A stretch of 64,000 nt of DNA from Tetrahymena elliotti 4EA (lineage: Eukaryota > Ciliophora > Oligohymenophorea > Hymenostomatida > Tetrahymenidae), in contig JH720319.1 in NCBI GenBank assembly GCA_000231825.2, positions 872,592 to 936,591 of the forward strand, in the 5' to 3' direction. Position numbers and translations under genes: made by a program. Shown piece by piece: positions 49,701 through 63,523 of this stretch; position 1 is the stretch's first letter; each line of letters starts with the position of its first letter. Under the pieces are notes generated by a model that worked only from the letters and a program-made list of their open reading frames with translations, made no database searches and was not told where the DNA came from.

Positions 49701-52700
49701 AAAATTTTATTTTTTTAAATTCAAAAAAATTTTAAATAATACTAAATTATTACATCCAAGGTTTCTATACACAAGAAATTCTTTGAAAAATTAGATTTCA
49801 TATATTAGTCCATTTGATTGAGTAATTTTTTAGACAAGATAGCCATCTTAAGTATATACTTCAACGGTTGAAGTAAACAGATAGATTTACAAATATTCAT
49901 CATCAATAGAAAATCTATAAGAAGAATCAAGATATTCAGAAGTAATAGTTGAAATAAGTTACAAGTTTTTCAAAGAATAAATACGAAATTCTGAATTAGA
50001 CATTTTGCAGCCTAGAATTTAACCACCTGCTTTTCTACAAATCTAAGCATTGATGTTTGATAATTTTTTTTAAAAATTGATTTTTAAACTTAAACTCAAT
50101 GATAAGAGATCGCTTCCATAAACATAAATTGAATCATTATGGATGATAAAACCTATTATTAATTAAAGGCTATCAAATTTATAAGTTTGATTATCAGAGT
50201 AGTTTCTTAGTTAAAGGCAATTTTTTTTAAGAGCAATTATTGATAAATTTTAAGGAGAAATTTTAAATATTTCTATACTTTAAGGTGATTTGTAAACTTC
50301 AATTGTTTCTATATATTCGTTGGTATATAAATTATATACAACTATATTTGATTTAATCACAAAAAATAATCCTAATTCAAGACTTTAATTTACTTTCGTT
50401 ATATAATCTTGCAAATTTTATTCTTCATTGCTAATTTTATATGTTGGTTCAATAATATTTTTTTTGACAAGACTTGCTGCCAAAGCTCCACTTTAGTCTC
50501 CAATAAAATAGTAAGAACTGCTTTTGATTAACGAAACTTAAGTAAATTGCCATCCTTTTAGCTATAAAATATCTCCTACCACACTATTAGATGAATAAGC
50601 TCCCCATACAAATGTTACAATTTAGCTAAATAAATTATTTATATTTAATAATTTTATTTCATAAATGGTATTGTTTGGGGATAAATTCAAATATTTTAAT
50701 ACTTTGAAAATACTGTTACCTCCATTATTGTAGACACAAATTTAAGAACTCTTTTAAATTTTGGAAATAGCATAAACTATATTTTAGTAAGAAGTTTTGT
50801 TTTGAAAGGCTCTACCAAGCACAAAGTAAAATTCCTCTTCTTCATCACCTTACTCCCCAAAACCAATATCAATTGGTAGATTAATATAAATATTTGGTAC
50901 TTGTAGAATAACTTCCATTAATTCATTTAATATTAAGAATTCATAATTTTATTTGAAGATAAGTAAGTCGAAAAAAGTTTTATTTTAATCTCTATTTTTA
51001 TAGCTTCTAATCTTTGTTTACCATATCAAATCGTTACTATTGTATGTATTTAGATATGTTAGCTATATTGGCTGCAATTAATCATCTAATTAGTAAGAGA
51101 TTACTTCTTTCTACTTTTGAATTACTATGAGATACTGTTTTGTAAATTCTAAAGTTAATATTGTTTCTTCAAAATTTTATGAACATTCTTAAACTATCTG
51201 ATTATTATTTGAATCAATTATGAAAAGGCAAGAGTCAAATATCATAATTGCATATTAATTTTATGAAGCAATAAACTTATTTAGTTAATCTTAAAGTTTG
51301 AAATTCCATTAGTTTTCAATTTAATGAGTGATCACATTATATCTAATCACACAGGTATCAAACAAAACCAATAAACTACTATAAGTAAAATAAATAATAT
51401 TTGAAGCATTTCCAAATTCTCCAAAATTAATAGAATCTATAATTTTGGCATTAAAATATTAACTTGTATCCCATGTTTATATCTATCCACTTGCTGAGAT
51501 AGCAGAAAAAAGGTGGTTATTATTAGACTTTATTGATGCTATTTACTTAGTTTGTTTACTATATTTTCTTTAAAAAGAATTTATAATTTTTTAAAAACTA
51601 AAATCAAGTTTTTAATCTTAAATGTTCACATAATAAGCTTATATCTCTTAATCATAAGTAAATATTTTATATAAGAAGCTATCATAATTATTTTAGTTAT
51701 CACTTATTGGGAAAATCATAAAATATTTAGATCTACTAATCTACTACTATTTTACTAATTAAATCTTTTATTGATCTTAGCCTTAAGTTTAACTCTATTA
51801 ATAGAAAGCTAAAGTATTGTTACTATATAAAGTAACAATAAAAATACTATTTGATGTCTATAAAATGTTAAATTAATAGAGTTGTGTTTACTAGAAAGAA
51901 GATAGTTCATAAGCAAACAACAAATTACTATCTAGAATTAATAGCTTATTTGTAAAGCTCAGAAAAATTTTTTCATCAGTACCTTATTGAATTAAAACAA
52001 GCTGTTTTGGATAGTCATCCAGCTAATATGATTTGCAAGTTTACTAACTCATTTTGATTAAATTTTTTACATTATTAGAAATTATAAAAAAAGAATCACC
52101 ATTATTAAAAGAAGATAAATCTTAAATCTGAATAGATTAAAGTTATTCACACAAAAAATCACTTGTGTAATTTTGAAGAGTTATTTTTTATTCTTATTCT
52201 TAAATTTAAATTATTTTAATTCCTTTATCACTTGTAAATATCAAATTTTAATCAAAAATAAAAATCTACTCTTATTCTTTAAATACAATAGAAATGAATT
52301 CATTTTCAGTTTCAAATTGTGAATTTTCAATATTAAATATTTTTTTGATAATCAAGGTATTAATATCTTATCTTGATTTTGCTATTAAATAAAAGTTATT
52401 ATTTAGTAGAAGTAATTTAGAAAAACTATCTATTATTCCTGTTTTTTCATTACTACTTAACATTTGAGTTATTTTTAAAGAAAGAACTGAAATAGTTTGG
52501 TCATTATTGAACAAGAAAAAATAGCCACTCATATAGAAAGCAAACAAAGTATTATATTGAAATTGAATGCTTTTAAATAATTATCCATCATATAAAGATA
52601 TTAGATTCATTTTATCTTGATAGTGAACTAATGCAACATTCTAAGCATATTAAGTTATTTTCAATATTGTTTTCTAAGAATCAATAGAATCTTATGAGAG

Positions 52701-53015
52701 TAAAGATTTCGAGCATGGATAAATTAATTCACAAATATTTAGATCTTTATTCATCCAATATCCTTCATCACAAACAGACTAACATGCTTGTTAAGAGAAA
52801 TCTATTTAAGGTAATTTTATTTACCAATAGAGATCTTTGTCACATAATAAGTATCTACAGAGGCCAGTCTTCTAATCCTTCTCAAAGTTAGACAAGCATT
52901 AAAGACACTAATTTTAATTATCACAAATGTCACACCCTATCTGGCAAATCTAACAATTTATGGACTTTATGACAAGAAAAGTTGTAATAAGAACCAGCTA
53001 TATCTTGATGTTCAT
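43746..53015 (-). CDS. Giant multi-domain membrane protein, paralog B (3020 aa, three exons)
   Basis: Exons are 49754-53015 (3262 nt), 44223-49604 (5382 nt) and 43746-44164, with introns of 149 and 58 bp. The signal peptide is MNIKIQLVLITTFLVIKSIN, followed by CQIGCDICDNQNQCLQC and CQSVCDEGYW. The propeller-like region includes SASGQIQTWDTSQYF, the counterpart of the WD-type repeat in paralog A. The second half opens with NIGQVFSTGGGNILKFF. The beta-helix region holds NKAFANGGAILIQEFYG and NNTALIGGGLRIIN (about 2056-2090). The juxtamembrane Cys-rich part has CGFGHTGPVCRECD. Membrane helices run from about 2445 to 2875, with TRYTFGYYYTEFK and FYYWEIIRIYIR. The tail (2882-3020) is Gln/Asn/Ser-rich. 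Unlike paralog A it has no intron after codon 343. Function is unknown; a surface receptor- or adhesin-like role is inferred from topology. Confidence 0.88.
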
Positions 53016-53383
53016 TATTTTTAAAGATAATTATGAATGAGTTATTTTAATTTAAAAATAATGCAATTTCTATTTAAAGTTGTTATTATAATAATTACTA
53101 TTAATTAAGATAAAAATCAAAATTGAATATATTTAAAATAAATGCAAAAAAGAATTCATACTATTTAAAAATAAGGCTATTGTGTAATTAAAATAAATCT
53201 TTTTTAATTTTTAAGATAATTGATAAACTTCTTTTAAAAAAAAAAAGTAAAAATTTTTTAAAAAATAGAAAAATGATTATAGAGTGATAAAATGTGGACA
53301 ACATAAATATTAAAAATATAAATCTAATGTTTAAAGCTCCAAAAAATTAAATTTTATTTTATGTCTTTTTAGGTTTATGAAAA
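53016..53383. other. Short spacer between paralogs B and C
   Basis: 368 bp of AT-rich sequence between two head-to-tail genes. It includes A-runs near 53237-53247 and should contain the promoter of paralog B. Confidence 0.5.
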
Positions 53384-56300
53384 TCATAACTTAACTTAAT
53401 TTTAAGATTTTAATTGCTTTATATCAAGTGAAATTTTCCTTTTAAATTTATTTTCATAATTCGAATTCATAACATTTGAATAGACATTACTTTGAAATCT
53501 ATCTGATTTACAATTTACTTCATCAAATTAGTCCAATTAGTATGAAAAATCATAATTATCAGATTATTCATAAAAATCACTTTTTTTATCACTTTTAGGA
53601 TACATATCATAAGTCTTTAAGTTTTCACTTTGTACTTTTTCAAGTTTGATGATTGTATCGTTTTCTAATTAATAAATAAGATATTAAATATATCAAAAAA
53701 AATTTATTATTTACCAGCATAATCTTTGTTTTTAGATGAATTATTATCATTACCTTAAGAGTTCAAATGTAAGATAAGATTAGATACCTTTTATTTTAAT
53801 TGATTTCTCTTTGTTCCTGTTAGTGAGTCGAAAGCTAATGTTTTATAAAAAAATATATGATAATTAAAAACAACTAAAATGAATATTACTATAATTTGCA
53901 TTTAGTTTAGCAATTGACTTTTCTTAAGCAACTTTTTATAGTGCTTCTAATTACACAATCAAATTTAAGTTTTTTTTTATTTTCTTCCAAGATAAATATG
54001 TTTTCCAACTTGTTTTTTAATTTTTTTAGAATTTAGTATAAATAGAAATTGGCAAGACTGTTTTTAACACCCTACTAAAGCATCTCCCTAAACAAGTTAA
54101 AGGATTATTAATTTTAAAAAATAAGATAGCTAATACAATCATAAATATGAATATCAAATGAAGTGAATATATTAAGCCTGATATTGCATATGATTTTGTT
54201 TCTGTATTGATTGTAGATAATAAAGAATTTAGTATGATAACCTAGTAGCAAAAAAGGTCAAATCTCTATAAATTGTTATTTCTAATAGGATTAAAGTATA
54301 GAGTAAATTTGATGTAAATAAAGAGTATGAAAATGACAACTTAGTAGCTAATAAATTGAGATTAGGATGTGAGGGTAAACGCAACAACTAAAATAACTCT
54401 TAAGTATATCCTAATAAATTCCCAAAAATAAAATTTCTCTTTGAATTCTTAATAGTAATATCCAAAGTAATATAGAGTCAAGCATTTTTGTAGTTCATGA
54501 GATCTTTTTTAGAGTAGCTTAAAAATTATAAATGGAAACAAGCCCCATATTATAATTAATGGAATAGATAGTGGGTAAGTGAATGAATTATAGTTAGAAT
54601 CATTACACTTTATCAGTAAATCTGATGTTACATATTTTTCTGATCCAATTTGAATGCAGGTTAGTTACTTGGAAAAGAAATTAATTTGATCAGGTTAAAA
54701 GAAAATAAAGATAAAATTCATTAAAGTAAACTTATGATACTTTCTGATTCCAAAAAGTTTTAGCTTTTCAAAGACGAAAACTAATCCAAGTAAAATGGCT
54801 AAGAATGCTATTGGTAGAAGGGCTTGAAATACTTGTATTACATGGGATTAGCCATATAAATTAATTAAGTTTTAACTTACAATACAATTTATACTTACTA
54901 TTACAGAAGCATTAGGATCCCCAATATAATTGGGCAAAGAAGATAGGAAATCTGGGAAAAAGCTAACCTATAAAGAAACCAGTACAGAGGAGATTTGAAT
55001 ATAATTTACCAATATTTTTAAGTAAAAGCTAGATTAATCCAAAATAGAGCCCCTTGAAATAGGTATAAATTTCATTTATCTTAAGTAAAAGCACACACTA
55101 GAGTGAACAAAAGAATTAAAAAAGAGTATCATACTTAGAATAAAGTAAATAATCAAAATTATAATTGCTAAAAAAATAAAAAATAATTGGTAGTTAACAT
55201 CGTTGCATAAATCACATCTCAACTAATTGATAAATGACTTAGAATAGCGTTAACCATTCCAAATTGCACCTCCAACATCACATACCTTACAAATAGGTCC
55301 CATATATCCTTTAAGGCAACCACTTTAGCTAGTTTCATCTTGCTCATCACAAGCATTAAAAATACCAGAGCATTCTACAATATCAGAAGAAGTGCTATTT
55401 TCTCTCCAGTATCCAGTTTTTAAAATTATTGTGTTGTTTTAGCAAATATAGGCTTAATCAGGACACTTTTAACACTCAGATTATTAAGAGACTAATTCAC
55501 TTGCATTATCATCTGTTTTTGATATTTGATCATACCAGAACTTATCTTTAGTAGGATCTGTCATAGAATAAGAACCCAAGGGGCAAGAAAAGCAACTAAA
55601 TATATTATTTTCAAGCTATTTAACAACTTCACCTGGACGGCAAATTCTCATTTACATTTCTATGTAAATAGGAAGAACTTTGATATTGGAAGGTGTATAT
55701 TCAGGTATGATTACCAAACTTGTTGTTTGATTTGGCATACTAGAAATTTAAATTTATGTAAAAACAAATCTATAGTTGATATCATCAAAATCTGAAGAAG
55801 TTATAATATTATGCCCATTTATCAATATTTGTTAATTAACTGAATAAGATTGTATTTTAAATTATATTTACTTTAATTCACTCATGATGGGATCAGGATA
55901 TAATTATTAATTATACTTATTAATTGAAAATTTAAAATAAGTCTTTTCTGAATCAATTAATTAAATGAAAAGATTAAGCATGCCACCACTTTAGAATTAG
56001 AAGATTTGGAGTATTTATTAAAATTTACTTTAATTTGATGAATTCATATTCTCATTTTAAATAATATTATAATCTATTGTTGAAGTGTTGTCTTCTGAAA
56101 TCTAGCTGCTTTATATTACTCCAATGCTTGTAGTTTATAAGAATGTTCCTACGTTTTTTCCATAAAGCAAAGCAGAATTGTCATAGATTATATTTTGATA
56201 GGCAAAATTTAAATTCTAAGGTAAATCAGAGTCAGTATTAAATAACCTTATTCCTCCACCTATTAAAGCTGAATTTTAATTTATGTTAACATTTTGATCC

Positions 56301-59300
56301 ATTTATATTACTGCTCCAACATTCTCAAAATAAATAGCACCACCACTAGCAAATGCCTGATTAAATTATAATTTTGTATTTTAAATAGTTATTTTATTTT
56401 AGCATTTAATCAAGGCAAGTGCTCCTCCATTCAAACAAAAGTTATTTAGAAATTTGCTATTTTAAATAACTAAATTTTTTGATTATGTGACTAAAAAATT
56501 CCCTTAGTTGCTTTAGTACGTAATATTGTTAAAAGCACAGAAAGAGCTTTAAGCATTAACCAAAGATTAATTTTTTGAATAAGAAATTGTGTTTTATGCA
56601 AAATACAGACTGTCAATATTTAAGGCGTCTATCTGTAAAACATATTCTATTTCATTTTCTTTATATATGTTGGATGTATTTATGAAAAGTAAATTTTTAT
56701 TTTCATAAAAATTTAGATTTTTAAGAGTGGAGCTCATTATCCCAATTAGATTGATAACATAAGAGTTTTAATTTTTAGGATTTTAATTACAATTAATGAT
56801 CTAGAGATTATTAATTATGAGATTATTAGTTTAATAAATATAAATTAAAGAATCAATTGTAGAGTTTTAGATGGTTAAGTTTGATATAGTCAGTTTATTA
56901 ACATTTATTGCAGAGATCAAGCAGCTAAAGCTAAGATCTTAAAGATTATAGTTATCTAATACTAGACTGTAAATGTTCACTGTTTTAACTCTATTAAAAT
57001 TAAAGAAACAAACTTTTTGAGTATCATTAATAAGCTATGATCTTCTTTGCAAACTTTTTAAATAGATTTAATCGAATACAACTTTATCCATATCAACAAA
57101 TTAGAAATTAATGTTGTCTACAACTTATGATGTTATCTGTATATTATTAAATGTAATAAAATTTGAATTTTCATCAAATTAAATTAATCCAATATTATCC
57201 TAAAAGACATAGCTGAAATCTCTTATTTAAATTTCTTATTTTTTGTAAGAAGTAAATGAATCTGAATATATTTTGAGTGGAAAATATTCTGAGTTTCTTG
57301 ATAAATCAGAACTTTAGACAGGAAATACTTAAGTGAGACTGTTAAGAGTGCTTTAGAAATTTATGGTTCTTAAATCATTAGAATTTAGTAGAATATCCCA
57401 ATAGTTATTTAAACTGTAATCTGTTACTGGGATCATCGATCTCTAGGAAGGATCTGGATACGAAACTGGTTTAATTTTGCTCATAGAAAAGGAAATATCA
57501 TAAAATGAGCTTACAGAAACTTCTATTCTACAAATTTTGTTCTATGTTTAGATACTTTCATAAACTAGATTATATCTTTATTCAACAACCTACTTAGAAG
57601 AGAGTAATATTATGCTCATAATCTAATTCAAGCTTTAATTAGTTGCATTAGTAAATGAATAAGCCATATATGTTGGATTTGATAAAGAAACTTGATCCAT
57701 TAAAACAGCCTCAAAATTATTTTATTGAATTACAAATAATTCGTATTTGTTTTAACTTAATAATACAAAATATTTATTTTAAATTTCAATCACATCCAAA
57801 ATAAAATCATTATGGTTGTCTCTTCTCACTCTTGAGATGTAATTAAGATTTACTCTATCATAAATCATAACATGGAAGGTACAATAAACTAGCAAATGAG
57901 ATTTATTGATAATCAAAGTATTGTACATAACACCTGGTAAAGAAACATATTAAATCAGTTTACCTTTAAAATCAAATACTCTTAATAGCTTTTCTCCTAA
58001 GAAATTTAAAAATACTCTACCATTTTATTCGTCTAAATCAAAGAGCATTACATTTAATTGTTTAAATGTCTTATAAGTGGATAAATTATTAAATTAAATA
58101 ATTTGACTAAAACTCAAATTTGAAAGATTAATTTTAAATATTCCTTAAGAGCTACTAAAACAAACCCATAAATCAGTAGATGTTTCTGCTAAAAATCCAA
58201 TTTCTAATCCTGAATAAGGTTGTCCTTACTATTTCGGTATTAAATTTATAGTTTGTAAATCAAAAATTTGTCTATTATATATTAAGACATCTCCATTACT
58301 TAGACCTAAATAAACATTATGAGTGACTGATGAGCAGCCTTATTTGACTATTCTTGAGATAGGGTCTTGTAATTAAATAACCTTAAAATTACTTTTATTC
58401 GCAAAGTTATAGTGAATAATTTATCTATCTTTAGTAACAAAAACGTCTTCACAAATAAATGAAGAAAAACGATTATTCAAATTAATAGTTTCTGGTTGGT
58501 TTAACCAAGGACTCAAGTTATTTAAAGAATTTTTGTCTAAATTATTAAAAACTACTAAAGATTGAGAGAGGGCTATAATGAATAATTTAAGGTTTTAATT
58601 ATATTTTATACTTAGTATTTCTTCACTAAGTTAATAAAAATATTCGAAATTGGTATCTTAATATTTGTATAATAAGCCTTAATCACCAGCTATTATGAAA
58701 GAATTATTATTAGAATCTTATTCAGTAGAATCTATACTTTTTATCTAAACAAATACTTCTTTTTTACTTGTTCTAAATTGTATAAGTTTATTAGTTAAAT
58801 CTCCATAGCAAAGACTGAAAACTTAAGTTTAAGAATAAACTAATAAGTTATTATTTTGAAAATCTAAAGAAAACCCAACAAAGGAGTAAAGAGAGAACTA
58901 GTTATATTCTACAAATTTAGTTGTAGTCCATGTAATATATTAACCTTAGTAATCTATTGTTTGAAAGCTTCCTGTTTGGTCTAATAGCACAAATAAGTTT
59001 TAATCTTTATCATAAAGATAATTCACACTGACTGAAGGTTAATTTTGAGAAAATGAATTTTTATATTACATAATAGTAAGCAAAGTATCTAAACTAATGG
59101 TAAAAACCTGAGCAAATCTGATAACATTAACATGGAATACAAGCTAGTTGAGTTCGGCTATAAAATATGTTCTTTAGATAACACCTCCACCAGGACTAAT
59201 TATTTATCCTCTGTAATTGAAAGTTTTTCTTTCAAAGATAAATATATCTATTGAGTTAATTAAAATAGTAAATAGAATAATAATTTTAAAATTAAATTAC

Positions 59301-62300
59301 TTGTAGAAGTGGCAGAGATATCGTTTGTTAGAATTTTTATTTCTTTTATTTATAAGTTAACTGTAGATATATACATTTAGAAATTCCCATTAAAGCTGTA
59401 TACTTCTATATTTAAAGAATAAAGTATTATTTGTTGATTTTAATTATCTATTTAGAGCTAATAATTGTTATCTAAGAATCTCTATTAAATAGTAGTTATA
59501 GGATTAAGATTTTATTTATCAAAGATTGTGGTTATAGCAGATGCTCTTTTGCAAATCAAACCAACATAACTTAAACAGCATTACTAAACGATTGAATTAT
59601 CTTAACTATTTTTTAAAGAAACTTTTTCTACTAAATCAAATCCTAGAATTGATATGCTTGTACCATATAAATAAATATTATTGCTATCTACTAAATAATT
59701 TGTTATTGTATTGAATGTTGAATAGAAATAAATTTTATTTGTTTAGTAGTTCTTTAAAAATAAAATATTTTATTTAAAACAAATTATTGAGAACTGTGAA
59801 TCGACAATTGAGAAATATTGTATTGGTTAATGAGGATTTGTTTGAACTTCTAATTATTCTATGAATTCATTTGTACACAAATTGTAAACTAAAATGTTAG
59901 ATTTTACTATGAAGTACTTTTGCAAAGCTAAACTTTGATAAACACCTTGAATAAAATCTTTTTAATTTACATCTTAACTATTTATATTATATACATTTGT
60001 ATATATCTATCTTCTTGTTGCATCAACAGTCATCAACCCATTCTTATCACCAATCATAAAAAACTACTCTTATTTAATAGTCTGGAAGACATTTACATAT
60101 ACAGAGGGTGATAAATAATTTGTACTAAAAAAATTATCTTAGTTTTGCATATTATAGTAAAAGCTTTGAACTACAGTTAGATAACTCAAAGCTACAGCTG
60201 CTTTAAAAGTGTAAGCAATAGCTCCATTAGCTGAATTAACATCTTTGTAAACAGAAAAAAATTTATTGAAACCGCTTTATTAGGTGACTTGAAAAATGTT
60301 AGTATAGTTCTTAAATAAGGCAAATGCTTAATATCTATAAGATGCAGATTTTTAGCTACTTATTCCTGCTATAACATATAAGTTATCTTCAGGATCATCA
60401 GTCATAAAGCTTATATCGATTGCTGTCTATAGAAGCACATTTTGATAAGTCACTAAAATATTTAGTCCTTAATCAAAGAGAATGAATGATTAGTCAGAAA
60501 AATATGATGCGATTTCGAAGATTATCCCATTTTACTGCTAATAGCTATCAGGAAAATTTCTTATTTTCCAAACTTAAATTTAGCTTTGAGTTTAGTATGA
60601 AGCTTTTAGATTTAATTAATTATTTTTGATCTAGAAAATTGAAAAAGAGTTTTGTTTTTATACAACTAATTTCATGCTTGGATCTAATTTCACAGATATT
60701 ATAATGTCATCAAAGAACGCACTGCAATCTTAGAATATTAACTGAAAGTTTTAATCTAGTGCTTTGAAGCAAGAGTCATACATTAAATAAGAATTACCAT
60801 TTAATGTTAATACAAATTAATTTACCATTTTAGATTATGTGTTAACAAAATTCCAAGTTTTAATAGATTAGGAGTTTATTACATCCAGAGCTAAGATACT
60901 GTTTTGGAATAAAATTAAAACATTATTATCTGTTAAATAAGCAAGCCTCTGGCATTGCCCTTAGTTATTTATTTAATTTGTATCAAAAAGTTAAGGTTTA
61001 ACAATAGTAGAGTAATCCCAAGTCATAATCTACCCATTTATTGAACAAAAAGTAGCTAAATTTCTTGATTCATTTGTATCCATAGATTAGATGCTAGAAT
61101 CCATATCAATAGATTTAGATTAAAATGGTTTTAGAAAATACTGATTTACAAAAATTAAAGAATTTTCATTTGTTACATTCAGTGTGAGAGATTATATCTA
61201 TTTAGAATAGGCAATTATCTAAATTTATTTTAATTAATTACTATTATCAGTTAATTTATTTATAAGAGCTAAATTTGTTGGATTAAAGTTATTTAATTTG
61301 AATGAATAAATTAACAAAGATTTGAAATTCTTTTTTAAATTAAGTTTGAAAAAATTCAGCTGTGGAGCATTATCAAGGACAGAGCAAATCATATCCTATT
61401 CAGAAATAGTCAAACAAAGAAAATCTATTGCGTTTGCTTAGATTTCTATTTGTGCCACTTTCGTTAAATTTTCATCTAAAACAAGGATGAGAGTCTAAAG
61501 CTAAAAAAGATACAAATTTGATTATTATTATGGTGATGAAGAATAAGAAACATTTTTTATTTGTGAGCATGGTTATGGAATTTAAGTTATTTAGCAAGAG
61601 GTTTGATCTAAAATTAAGAAAAATGTCTAATCACTCAAAATTATGATGTTTGATTAGTTGTATTTAATTACTTTTAAAATATTTTACGAATTTACATTTT
61701 AGCATGAATAGCCATTTGAATATTATTTTGTATTAAGGTTATTATCTTTATCCAAAAAAAGTTAAAGAGCTTCAATTCCGTTAAGAGAGGTAATCAGTAA
61801 AAGGTCACTAAAAAAATAATAACCTTAATTACTAATTTGATTAATTTATAATTCAGAAAGTTTCTCTACAAAATTTTAATTTTCTTAATCTAATAAAAGT
61901 GTTGCGTAAATTTTTTATTTTTTCCTATCAAAAGTGATAACTATTCCAAATTAATCATTCATAGAAATAATTTAGGTGCTTTAATTTATATTTCCTTATA
62001 AAGCGAAATTAAACAAGGCAGTACTATTATTCTAATAATTCCATCTTGAAACCTTATTATCATTTTAGAATATATAAAATATACCTTGATGCAATTGAGC
62101 ATATTCTATATTCTGTTAAAAAGGTATGCTTTACATAAATCTACCAGTATTTTTTTATAATTTACTGATGTAAGAAGAGTAGACAATAAAAAAATATTAT
62201 TCCTCATATTATAAGACATATTTAATTAGTTCATTAACCTAACTAATACCTGTTTATGAGCTAAACGTTAAAGAGCATTAGTTTAAATTGACACATAAGC

Positions 62301-62562
62301 TTGTAATATTATCTCCTTTATATCCTTGATCACAGACAGCTTAGCAAACTCCTTGAATCTAGTTGATTTTTTCTTAAAGAAACAAATATGGCAAGCATCC
62401 TTAGTACACGCAAACTCCTAAATCAGGATCTAATTAATAATTATCTTCACACTATGAACAAACATTTTACAGGCTACACTAAATGCAACCTTTAGAGCAT
62501 CCTATAGTCTATTTTATTAGATGCATAATAGTTATTGTGGTTAATAAATTACATAATTTCAT
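53384..62562 (-). CDS. Giant multi-domain membrane protein, paralog C (3006 aa, four exons)
   Basis: Exons are 59301-62562 (3262 nt), 53890-59247 (5358 nt), 53715-53834 and 53384-53664, with introns of 53, 55 and 50 bp. The start reads MKLCNLLTTITIMHLIKQ (signal peptide), then GCSKGCIQCSLQNVCSQC and CQAVCDQGY. The WD-type repeat appears as CSINGQIMTWDYS. The second half opens RGQIISPGGGVIQRTYF. The beta-helix part has NQAFASGGAIYFENVG and NSALIGGGIRLFN. The Cys-rich part has CLKGYMGPICKVCDVGG. The helical membrane region starts near 2440 and includes FGYYYQEFK and FYFWEFIRIYLR. The tail is split by an extra intron that A and B lack, and ends SLDIKQLKSQNQVKL. Its first and second exon lengths equal exon 1 of B and exon 3 of A respectively, showing a common gene structure. 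Function is unknown. Confidence 0.88.
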
Positions 62563-63523
62563 GATGAAAAGAAAAGTAGAATATTGATTGCTTTTTACTC
62601 TGGTTTAAATTTTTATTTTTTTTGTACTTATTAATTTATTTAATTTTCTAGAGTTCTTTTTGAGTTTTTACCCAAAATTTTCAGCATAGTCAGTATGGAA
62701 AAAAGTGGATGCTATTTTAGATGATATCAAAAAACTAAAAGTGTACTTAAGTTGTATTTATTATTAAATGACATTTGTGTATTTTGTTGGTTAGATCTCT
62801 TAAAATATGCTAATTTATTTACATTTTAAATATTTGTTACATGTTAATTAAGTGCTCTAGTTAAATAAAAACAAATTTACTAGATTCAAGTTAAATTTTA
62901 AATTATTTTGTTAATTCATTTATAAAAAAATATATTGTGCTATTTTTAAAATAAAAACCAAAAAGCCTTTTTACCTAGTTTTGGTTTAATTATGTTTAAT
63001 TAAATTAAAAATAAATAAATTCTATTCCAAAAAATATAATTAAAAACAGGAAATTATTTATTTTAATCAGATATAGTAAAATTTATTTATTATAAATCAA
63101 ATCCAGAAAGTTTAAAGGATTATTCGACTATTAAAAGTATACAGAATTTAATAGTTTTATTAAAAGATTAAGTAATGTAAATATTATTTGATTAGAACAC
63201 TTACTTAAAAATATGAATGAAGTCAATTATCAATTAATAATTCATAATATGTAGTGTAATCCTTAAATTAAATATTAGAATACAATAATAAGACTAATAG
63301 AAAAATTTAAGAGAATAAAGCATAAATCAATCAATAACAAATAATTAAAAAAATACAAGTGATTAATAGTAGTAGTAGTAGGAGAAGAAGAAGATAAAAA
63401 ATATAGTAGTAGCAATTATATTCTTTATTCAAAATATAAAAATTAAAAGGAAAAGAAGTCATTTTATTTAAGCAATAATAAGTAGGAAATTTAAAATTAA
63501 AGCCATAGCTTTTCAACTTAAAA
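62563..63523. promoter_or_regulatory. Divergent intergenic region between paralog C and the UBR-box gene
   Basis: 961 bp that must contain the promoters of both the minus-strand paralog C and the plus-strand gene at 63524. It is AT-rich, with a TAG/AGT trinucleotide run near 63367-63385 followed by GGAGAAGAAGAAG. No specific promoter element can be named. Confidence 0.45.
63366..63396 (+). repeat. Trinucleotide microsatellite (TAG)n followed by (GAA)n
   Basis: AATAGTAGTAGTAGTAGGAG then AAGAAGAAG, with a further TAGTAGTAGC a few bases downstream. It lies about 130 bp before the start codon at 63524. Confidence 0.85.

Noticed and set aside
55526..55795. Plus-strand open frame of 89 codons
   Set aside because: Antisense to the Cys-rich and beta-rich part of paralog C.
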